From Parvibaculum sp049651025 (GTDB lineage: Bacteria > Pseudomonadota > Alphaproteobacteria > Parvibaculales > Parvibaculaceae): 64,000 nt of DNA. Positions 58,834 through 64,000 of the stretch are shown here, piece by piece. The DNA is taken from the NCBI RefSeq assembly GCF_049651025.1, contig NZ_JBASBH010000061.1, positions 56,311-120,310 of the forward strand, written 5' to 3'. The notes below the pieces were generated by a model. That model made no database searches. It was given only the letters and a program-made list of their open reading frames with translations, and was not told where the DNA came from. Every line of letters starts with the position of its first letter. The first letter of the stretch is position 1. A program made the position numbers and the translations under genes.

Positions 58834-60192
58834 CTACGCATCGCTCCTCGCGCGAGGGTCCGGAGTACCTGTTGGCAACCTGAGGGACGCCTCGAAACCG
58901 GAAGAGGTGCCGCGGCGCGGCGACTCCAGAATTAGCGGGCTTCCGATCCGGTCCGCGATGGCAGCGACGATCGCGAGGCCGAGCCCGCTGCCATCGGTGC
59001 TTGCGCTTGCCCGCTCGAATCGTGCTGTCAGGCGGTCGAGCGTCTCGCGCGGCAGGACGGGACCATCGTTCGCGACGAAAAGGTGGCCATCCGCCGTCAG
59101 GGTCACCTCGACTGGCGCATTCTCCGTCCCGTGGCGGAGGGCATTTTCCACCAGGTTCCGGCAAAGGATGGCGAAAGCGTCGGGGTCGATGTCCGACATG
59201 ACGGCGGTGTCGGGCACGTTCAGCGCGATGCGGCCCGGCGTGCTCGAGCGCCCGAGATCCTCCACCACGACACGAGCGACGATCCTCAGGTCCGCGCTCT
59301 GGTCTATCCGCAGGCGCCCGCCTTCCGCCCGTGCGAGTTGCATGAGTCGTTCCGAAAGCCGGGTCAGCCGCTTGAGCGTCGCTTCGATCTCGGTTGCGCG
59401 AGCTCCGGCGGCCAGGTCACGCGTCTCCGTTCTCAGCCGCTGCGCCTGCGCGATGGCGCCCGCCAGCGGCGTACGCAATTCGTGTGCAGCGTTCGCGGCA
59501 AAGCTGCGTTCGGCCTCAAATGCCTCGCGCAGCCTCGCCAGAAGGCTGTTCAGCGTTTCGGCCAGCGGGCCGATCTCCGTCGGCAGGCCCTCCGCGGGAA
59601 CCTCCGAAAGGTCTCGGGCGCCGCGCGCCTCGAGCCGCGCGCGGAACCGGCGCAACGGGTCGAGGCTGAAGCGGACGGCCAGGATGATCGCCGTCAACGC
59701 AACCGGCAGCACGATCAGCAAGGGTAAACCGAGGCCCATCTGGATTTCTCGTGCGACCGATGCGCGATGGGCCAGCGGTTCTGCGACAGTGATGCGGATC
59801 GTGTCCTGGAGCGCCGCGTCGCTGTAGAGCCGGTGGGTTGCGGTCTCCCGAAACCCCGGCCCGTCCCATGGAGGGAACACCGCGGAATCGGCCGCGTGCG
59901 ACTGCAGAAGGATCCGACCCTCGGCATCGCGTACGAGATAGGTGAAGAGTTCGTCGTGCTCCCGGATTGGTGCAAGTCGTTGCGTCACCTCCTGATCTTC
60001 CCGCCCGACGATGTCGGTCACGGCCAGCGGCAGGATGCGCTCCGCGGTTTCGCGCAGAGCGCTATCAAAGACCTCGTCCATTTCGCCCCGCACGATCACG
60101 GCGGTGGCCGTTGCGGCCAGAAGCCACAGGACCGTCAGCACGAGGCCGAGGGACAGACCGAGCCGCGCCTGAAGGCTGCGCGGCAGCCTCAT
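58834..60192 (-). CDS. Sensor histidine kinase (QseC/PmrB-like)
   Basis: A 452-residue membrane kinase. Two membrane helices (about 13-34 and 152-173) flank a periplasmic sensor of about 118 residues. A HAMP-like linker precedes the H box SFAANAAHELRTPLAGAIAQ, with His near 237. The N box is LCRNLVENALRHG, followed by a short FVANDGPVLP-like G1 and GSGLGLAIVAAIADRIG as G2. The start overlaps the response regulator stop (ATGA). Its position opposite PepSY/cytochrome genes suggests it controls them; related systems sense metals or redox signals. The C terminus abuts a probable recombination junction. Confidence 0.92.
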   Translation of the reverse strand: MRLPRSLQARLGLSLGLVLTVLWLLAATATAVIVRGEMDEVFDSALRETAERILPLAVTDIVGREDQEVTQRLAPIREHDELFTYLVRDAEGRILLQSHAADSAVFPPWDGPGFRETATHRLYSDAALQDTIRITVAEPLAHRASVAREIQMGLGLPLLIVLPVALTAIILAVRFSLDPLRRFRARLEARGARDLSEVPAEGLPTEIGPLAETLNSLLARLREAFEAERSFAANAAHELRTPLAGAIAQAQRLRTETRDLAAGARATEIEATLKRLTRLSERLMQLARAEGGRLRIDQSADLRIVARVVVEDLGRSSTPGRIALNVPDTAVMSDIDPDAFAILCRNLVENALRHGTENAPVEVTLTADGHLFVANDGPVLPRETLDRLTARFERASASTDGSGLGLAIVAAIADRIGSPLILESPRRGTSSGFEASLRLPTGTPDPRARSDA

Positions 60193-60848
60193 GGTTTGCC
60201 CAGCCTGTAGCCCATGCCGCGCTCGGTCTCGATGACGGCTGGCCCGAGCTTCTTGCGCAGCCGGCTTACGTGGACTTCGATGGTGTTGCTCTCCACCTCG
60301 GCGTCGAAGGCGTAAAGCTTCTCTTCCAACTGCGTCTTAGACAGGAGTTGCCCCGGGCGCGCGAGGAAGGCCTCAAACAGCGCCCATTCGCGCGCCGTCA
60401 GCTGGACGTGCTTGCCGTTGCGGTGAACGCTGCGCGCGGCGAGGTCGATGTCGAGCGGGCCATGGGTGACGATGGGGTTGGGGTTGCCGCTGTAGCGTCG
60501 GGCGACTGACCCGATTCTGGCAGAGAGCTCGGCAAGGTCGAAGGGCTTTACGAGGTAGTCGTCGGCGCCCGCGTTCAGCCCCTCGATCCGGTCCGACACC
60601 TGGTCGAGCGCGGTCAGGATGATGACCGGCGTTGCCTCACCCCGCGCGCGCAAGACTTTGAGAAAGCCGATCCCGCGACCGTCCGGCAGCATGAGGTCGA
60701 GCAGGATCAGGTCATAGGAGGTGGCGTTCACTGCGTCACCCGCCGCATCGAGGCGCGTGACCCAGTCCACCGACTGGCCATCGGCTGCGATCTGGTCGCG
60801 CACCGCGGCGCCGAGAGTCGTGTCGTCCTCGATCAGCAGGATGCGCAT
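60189..60848 (-). CDS. OmpR/PhoB-family response regulator
   Basis: A 219-residue regulator. The receiver has RILLIEDDTTLG and the phosphoacceptor Asp51 in LILLDLMLPDGRG, with PVIILTALD and DDYLVKPFDLAEL completing the acidic pocket and Lys. The winged-helix effector (about 125-219) shows VQLTAREWALFEAFLARPGQ and SNTIEVHVSRLRKKLG. The ATG at 60848 is the conserved start; the frame upstream to 60920 is intergenic. It is divergent from the PepSY gene, and 11-bp-phased repeats in that gap and upstream of 62158 are its likely sites. Confidence 0.94.
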   Translation of the reverse strand: MRILLIEDDTTLGAAVRDQIAADGQSVDWVTRLDAAGDAVNATSYDLILLDLMLPDGRGIGFLKVLRARGEATPVIILTALDQVSDRIEGLNAGADDYLVKPFDLAELSARIGSVARRYSGNPNPIVTHGPLDIDLAARSVHRNGKHVQLTAREWALFEAFLARPGQLLSKTQLEEKLYAFDAEVESNTIEVHVSRLRKKLGPAVIETERGMGYRLGKP

Positions 60849-60890
60849 CCTAGCCCCTTCCTTTCCTGATGACCCTCCATAATCCGTCTG

Positions 60891-60942
60891 GCTGACACGA
60901 AGCTGAAGCGGCTGGGCCAAGCCCCTTCAGGCTGTCGTCAGC
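60891..60942. promoter_or_regulatory. Phased repeats, candidate response-regulator box 1
   Basis: On the plus strand GCTGA occurs at 60891 and again at 60902, exactly 11 bases apart, within CTGAC-N5-AGCTGAAGCGG. On the minus strand GCTGA and CCTGA are also 11 bases apart (60926-60942). OmpR-family regulators bind such 11-bp-phased repeats. The same module recurs before 62158. Confidence 0.6.
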
Positions 60943-60992
60943 TTCGCCGCGCATGATTTGCATCAAGATGGCCGCAGCGAGGAGTTTGGCCC

Positions 60993-61307
60993 ATGAAGAA
61001 GATATTGACAATTCTCGGCTTTCTCGCGGTCTTCCCGGCCGGTGTCGCGTTGGCGGGCGACGACTGCTTCGTGCCGATGGCCGATTGGCAGCCGCGCGAT
61101 GCTGTCGCCCGGCTGGCCGAGGAGAACGGCTGGGCGGTGCGCCGCATCAAGATAGATGGCGGCTGCTATGAGATCGACGGCAGGGACGCCGAGGGACGCC
61201 GGATCGAGGTGACAGTTCATCCGGCCACGCTCCAGGTGATCGAGCTCGAATACAAGGACGACCACGCTCGCCCCCGCCGGGATCGCGAACGAGGCGACGA
61301 TGACTGA
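60993..61307 (+). CDS. Periplasmic PepSY-domain protein
   Basis: A 104-residue secreted protein. The signal peptide is MKKILTILGFLAVFPAGVAL with cleavage likely after ALA. The single PepSY domain reads MADWQPRDAVARLAEENGWA, VRRIKIDGGCYEIDGRD and GRRIEVTVHPATLQVIELEY. Two cysteines (DDCFVP and GGCYEI) could form a disulfide. The tail is charged, with Arg/Asp repeats. It overlaps the cytochrome gene by eight bases, so the two are translated together. Confidence 0.88.
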   Translation: MKKILTILGFLAVFPAGVALAGDDCFVPMADWQPRDAVARLAEENGWAVRRIKIDGGCYEIDGRDAEGRRIEVTVHPATLQVIELEYKDDHARPRRDRERGDDD

Positions 61308-61971
61308 CGTAACCGCCCAGGACGCGCCGGAGATGAACACTCAGCCGACCGGCACGGTCCGTGTCTGGGATCATCTGCTCCGGGTGTTCCATTGGGCTCT
61401 GGTCGCCGCCTTCGCAACGGCCTGGCTCACCGCGGACGAGCTGCAGCCTGTCCACGAGTTCGCAGGCTATACCGTCGCGGGCCTGGTGGCGTTCCGGCTG
61501 GTCTGGGGACTTGTGGGCAGCCGCTATGCCCGCTTCGCCCAGTTCCTGAAGGGACCCGGCGAAACGCTTGCCTATCTCGGGGACATGGCCCGCGGGCGCG
61601 AGCGGCGCTACTTGGGTCATAATCCGGCGGGCGCCGCCATGGTCGTCGCGCTCCTTGTGACGCTCTCGGGCACAGTCTTCACCGGCTGGCTTATGGAGGA
61701 CAAGACCCGCGTGGCGATGCTGCCGGCCATGCCCGCCATCGTGGCACCCGCATGGGCCGATGGCGATGGCGACGAGTTCGAATACGGCGAGCGGGGCGAG
61801 GTCGAGGGCCCGCTGAAGGAGGTCCACGAGACGCTGGCCAACCTGATGCTGCTGCTCGCCGCGCTGCATGTGGGCGGCGTCGTGCTGGCATCCTTCCGGC
61901 ACCACGAAAACCTCACTCGCGCCATGGTTACCGGCGACAAGCGCGGACCCGGTCCCGGCGACATCGTCTGA
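61300..61971 (+). CDS. Cytochrome b561-type membrane protein
   Basis: A 223-residue di-heme b-type membrane cytochrome of the cytochrome_b_N (Ni/Fe-hydrogenase/b561-like) family. Heme-ligand histidines are seen in VWDHLLRVFHWALVAAF, QPVHEFAGYTVAGLVAFRLV, and ALHVGGVVLASFRHHENLTR. Four hydrophobic segments are clear, and VWGLVGSRYARFAQFL with GPGETLAYLGDMARG between helices is typical. A hydrophilic acidic loop (about 145-175) lies before the last helix. It probably carries electrons between the quinol pool and periplasmic partners. A terminator follows. Confidence 0.9.
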   Translation: MTDVTAQDAPEMNTQPTGTVRVWDHLLRVFHWALVAAFATAWLTADELQPVHEFAGYTVAGLVAFRLVWGLVGSRYARFAQFLKGPGETLAYLGDMARGRERRYLGHNPAGAAMVVALLVTLSGTVFTGWLMEDKTRVAMLPAMPAIVAPAWADGDGDEFEYGERGEVEGPLKEVHETLANLMLLLAALHVGGVVLASFRHHENLTRAMVTGDKRGPGPGDIV

Positions 61972-62013
61972 CCGCCTTGAATCCCAAGATCGAGCGTCCC
62001 TTCGGCCGCACCT

Positions 62014-62044
62014 AGCCCCGCCCTCACAAGCGGGGCTCTTTTCT
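62014..62044 (+). terminator. Rho-independent terminator after the cytochrome gene
   Basis: A perfect 8-bp stem, AGCCCCGC (62014-62021) and GCGGGGCT (62030-62037), with an 8-base loop, is followed by CTTTTCTTT. It separates the PepSY-cytochrome transcript from the next operon. Confidence 0.85.
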
Positions 62045-62062
62045 TTCCAGTGACGCTTTTTT

Positions 62063-62137
62063 CCTGACGACTAGCTGAAGCGGGAATCGTCAACGCGTCA
62101 GGAAGCCCTCAGGTCGGCGCTCCAGATTGTCGTCAGC
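62063..62137. promoter_or_regulatory. Phased repeats, candidate response-regulator box 2
   Basis: CCTGA at 62063 and GCTGA at 62074 are 11 bases apart in CTGAC-N5-AGCTGAAGCGG, the same module as at 60891. TGTCGTCAGC (62128-62137) also repeats the element at 60933-60942. It lies upstream of the Asp-rich protein, so that operon is probably controlled by the same two-component system. Confidence 0.6.
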
Positions 62138-62157
62138 AGACAAAAGGAGACCCTGCC

Positions 62158-62472
62158 ATGAAAAAGACCCTGACGCTTCTCGTCGCGTCCACGGCGCTGA
62201 CCGCCACCATCGGCGTCCCGGCCTGGAGCGCGATGCAGGCCCCGACCGATGGTGGCCTTCGGCCGTTCGCCGCGTTCTTCGAAGACGCCCTGCAAACGAT
62301 GCCGCTCGTTCTCGCAAGCGATGATGATGACGACGACGACGATAATGACGACTGCGACGACGGTGACGGCGACTGCGGCGGCGCCCGCAATCCCGCGCCC
62401 GCCGGCACGGTCGCGCCGCCGCAGAACGGTCTCTTCGGGAACGGCGTTCCTCCGCAGGTCCAAGTGAACTGA
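62158..62472 (+). CDS. Secreted Asp-rich protein
   Basis: A 104-residue protein. The signal peptide is MKKTLTLLVASTALTATIGV with cleavage near AWSA. In the middle is a strongly acidic run of Asp with Asn and two cysteines (SDDDDDDDDNDDCDDGDGDC), suited to binding metal cations such as calcium or iron. The C-terminal third is Pro/Gly-rich. I recognise no family. AAAAGGAG precedes the ATG. It is first in the operon with the DUF2271 and PepSY-TM genes. Confidence 0.75.
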   Translation: MKKTLTLLVASTALTATIGVPAWSAMQAPTDGGLRPFAAFFEDALQTMPLVLASDDDDDDDDNDDCDDGDGDCGGARNPAPAGTVAPPQNGLFGNGVPPQVQVN

Positions 62473-62510
62473 GCCGCTCCTGAGTACCATCCCGAATAAG
62501 GATTCATCCG

Positions 62511-62981
62511 ATGAAATCGCTTCTCGCAACGCTCGCGCTCACCACCGCGCTGACGCTTCCCGGCCTCGCCATGGCACGGCCGGTGACTTTCACCACGACC
62601 CTCAACAACTACGGCGGCAACGGAGCTTATCTTGCGCTCTACGTCACGGACGCCTCGGGCGCCTATGCCGGCAGTCTCTGGATGGCTGGCGGCAAGTCGA
62701 AATACTACGAGCATCTGAGCGACTGGTACCGCGCCACCGGCGGCGACACCGCGCAGGTGAACGGCATCACCGGCGCCAGCGTCGGTGCAGGCCGCGCGCT
62801 CGAGATCACACTCGATCTGGCCGATGCACTCTTCGATGCGGGCTACACGCTCCACATCGACGCCGCCGTCGAGGACATGCGCGACAGCCCGAACGAGGTG
62901 GCGGTGGCGCTCACGACTGATGGCGCGGGCTCGCCCGTGACAGGGCGCCGCTACATCGCCCGCTTCGCCTACGACATGTGA
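62511..62981 (+). CDS. Secreted DUF2271 protein with flavinylation-like motif
   Basis: A 156-residue protein with a signal peptide (MKSLLATLALTTALTLPGLA, cleavage after AMA). The DUF2271 pattern is visible in YLALYVTDASGAYAGSLWMA, KYYEHLSDWYRAT and EVAVALTTDGAG. NGITGAS at residues 84-90 resembles the D/N-G-x-T/S-G-A-S/T signature at which ApbE attaches FMN to NqrC/RnfG-type proteins; S90 would carry the flavin. DUF2271 genes are known to neighbour PepSY-TM and ApbE genes. Flavinylation here is inference. Confidence 0.8.
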   Translation: MKSLLATLALTTALTLPGLAMARPVTFTTTLNNYGGNGAYLALYVTDASGAYAGSLWMAGGKSKYYEHLSDWYRATGGDTAQVNGITGASVGAGRALEITLDLADALFDAGYTLHIDAAVEDMRDSPNEVAVALTTDGAGSPVTGRRYIARFAYDM

Positions 62982-62992
62982 GGGGCGGGGCC

Positions 62993-64000
62993 ATGATGCG
63001 TGCGCTCCATCGCTGGCCGGGGCTTCTAGCCCTCGCGCTCGTCACCGTCCTCGCCCTGAGTGGCGCGGCGCTGTCTGTCTTTCCTGCGGCTGAGCGGCTT
63101 GCTGCGCCGCAGGCGGACGCTGGCCTGACGGTCGCTACCCTCGCGGACCGTATCCAAGCGACCTATCCGGGCGTCGAGCAGATCCGCCAGTCGCCCTCGG
63201 GCCGGATCACCGCCTACTGGTTTGATCAGGGCGCGCCGGGTGCGGCCGTGATTGACCCGGTGACGGGTCAAGGCGTGGTCTCTGCCGATCCCAACCAGGT
63301 CGAACGCTGGCTGACGAACCTCCACCGCTCGCTCTTCCTTGGCGACGGAGGACGCATCGCCATGGCCGCGGGGGCCGCGGCGATGCTGATCCTTTCGCTC
63401 TCCGGCGCGGCGCTGGTCGCGCGGCGGGCGGGCGGTTGGCGGCACTGGTTCGGACCCCTGCGCGGTCCGCTCGCGGGCCGGCTGCACGTCGAGATCGCCC
63501 GCATTGCTTTGATCGGCCTTGTTTTGTCCTCCACAACCGCACTGTGGATGACTGCGTCCACCTTCGATCTTCTACCTGAGGGCGGCGCCTCACCGGGCTT
63601 GCCTGCCGAGGTGAGCGGGGAGACGGGGTTCGCTGTCGATCAGATGGCCACGTTGCGGCAGACGCCCGTCGCTGAGCTGCGCGAGCTGAGCTTTCCCTAT
63701 CCCGGCGACGCGACGGACGTCTTCTCGCTCAAGACCGATCGGGGAACCGGATACCTCGACCAGGGCACCGGAGCACTCCTGGCCTGGGGAGATCTGACCG
63801 GATGGGAGCGCGTCTCCGAAACCATATACATGCTGCACACCGGACATGGTGCGGCGACGCTCAGCCTCGTGCTCGGGCTCATGGCGCTCGGCGTCCCGGC
63901 CATGGGGGCGACCGGCGTTCTGATCTGGCTCGCCGGTCGGCGCGGGCGGCCGCGCATCCGCGGCAACCAGCCCGCGGAACGCGCCGAGACCATCCTGCTC
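62993..64000 (+). CDS. PepSY-associated TM protein, possibly fused to a flavodoxin reductase (partial)
   Basis: The frame is open from an ATG at 62993 (or 62996) to the window end, 336 codons, so the C terminus is missing. It begins MMRALHRWPGLLALALVTVL and shows PepSY-TM features: helices at about 8-28, 125-143, 165-182 and 285-315, periplasmic PepSY-like stretches, and LHRSLFLGDGGRIAMAAGA. The last residues, RAETILL, look like the entry to a flavodoxin-type domain, as in PepSY-TM/sulfite-reductase-like fusions, but the window ends there. Such proteins move electrons across the membrane, for example to iron or flavin carriers. GAGGGGCGGGG precedes the start. Confidence 0.82.
   Translation, partial: MMRALHRWPGLLALALVTVLALSGAALSVFPAAERLAAPQADAGLTVATLADRIQATYPGVEQIRQSPSGRITAYWFDQGAPGAAVIDPVTGQGVVSADPNQVERWLTNLHRSLFLGDGGRIAMAAGAAAMLILSLSGAALVARRAGGWRHWFGPLRGPLAGRLHVEIARIALIGLVLSSTTALWMTASTFDLLPEGGASPGLPAEVSGETGFAVDQMATLRQTPVAELRELSFPYPGDATDVFSLKTDRGTGYLDQGTGALLAWGDLTGWERVSETIYMLHTGHGAATLSLVLGLMALGVPAMGATGVLIWLAGRRGRPRIRGNQPAERAETILL

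Noticed and set aside
58535..59827. Plus-strand frame of 430 codons running through the kinase gene
   Set aside because: Only its first part (to about 58807) has protein-like content; the rest is the antisense shadow of the histidine kinase.
1..64000. CRISPR arrays, rRNA genes or complete insertion sequences
   Set aside because: No evenly spaced direct repeats, rRNA sequence or transposase gene was seen anywhere in the window.

Overview
The window reads as chromosomal DNA of an alphaproteobacterium, most like the Hyphomicrobiales/Parvibaculum-type lineages. This is inference from gene content and order: a heme A synthase gene beside a DUF2842 gene, rplM-rpsI-argC, a fused ispDF, dusB(nifR3)-ntrB-ntrC followed by ntrY-ntrX-dat-hfq-hflX, class I PHA synthase, and class II fructose bisphosphatase next to homoserine dehydrogenase and recJ. 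GC is high and GTG/TTG starts are common. There are no rRNA genes and no CRISPR array; one tRNA (Glu, TTC) is present.

Layout. 1-4.9 kb: heme A synthesis, O-acetylhomoserine sulfhydrylase, a CoA-binding protein, an enoyl-CoA hydratase-like protein, a GNAT acetyltransferase and a small membrane protein. 5.0-8.6 kb: a TetR regulator and aldo/keto reductase divergent from a thioesterase and a DHA2-type exporter; a perfect 16-bp palindrome overlaps the tetR start codon. 8.7-25.6 kb: housekeeping genes (ribosomal proteins L13/S9, argC, a DMT transporter, phaC, a lipoprotein, an aminotransferase, hom, glpX, recJ, tRNA-Glu, an NTPase, purC, a GST, cinA-pgpA-ispDF, a methyltransferase). 25.7-40.4 kb: nitrogen and redox regulation (dusB-ntrBC, ntrYX, dat, hfq, hflX, a hisN-like gene). 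This block is interrupted at 29.4-32.9 kb by a palindromic repeat, a LysR gene and a membrane-anchored relative of linalool dehydratase/isomerase. 40.4-48.7 kb: mazG, a sugar-type symporter, a metallo-beta-lactamase-fold hydrolase, a tailed HU protein, RidA, and a module of TauE, XRE-cupin regulator, amidohydrolase and CobW.

48.7-58.8 kb looks accessory. It holds a porin remnant, a rhodanese, a cluster suited to nitrosative or oxidative stress (RIC di-iron repair protein, AhpD-like protein, a secreted hemerythrin-like protein), an sdhBCD set without sdhA, ilvD, a DUF454 gene, a nitronate monooxygenase, a frameshifted dehydrogenase pseudogene and a lysis-lipoprotein-like remnant.

From 58.83 kb to the end a different, higher-GC segment begins: a QseB/QseC-like two-component system divergent from a PepSY protein, a cytochrome b561-like protein, a secreted Asp-rich protein, a DUF2271 protein with a TGAS flavinylation-like motif, and a PepSY-TM protein cut by the window edge. 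Two intergenic regions there share the same 11-bp-phased repeat, so the segment looks like one regulon. My best candidate for an under-described system is this membrane/periplasm electron-transfer cluster, followed by the linalool dehydratase/isomerase-like module and the orphan sdhBCD/RIC/hemerythrin cluster.
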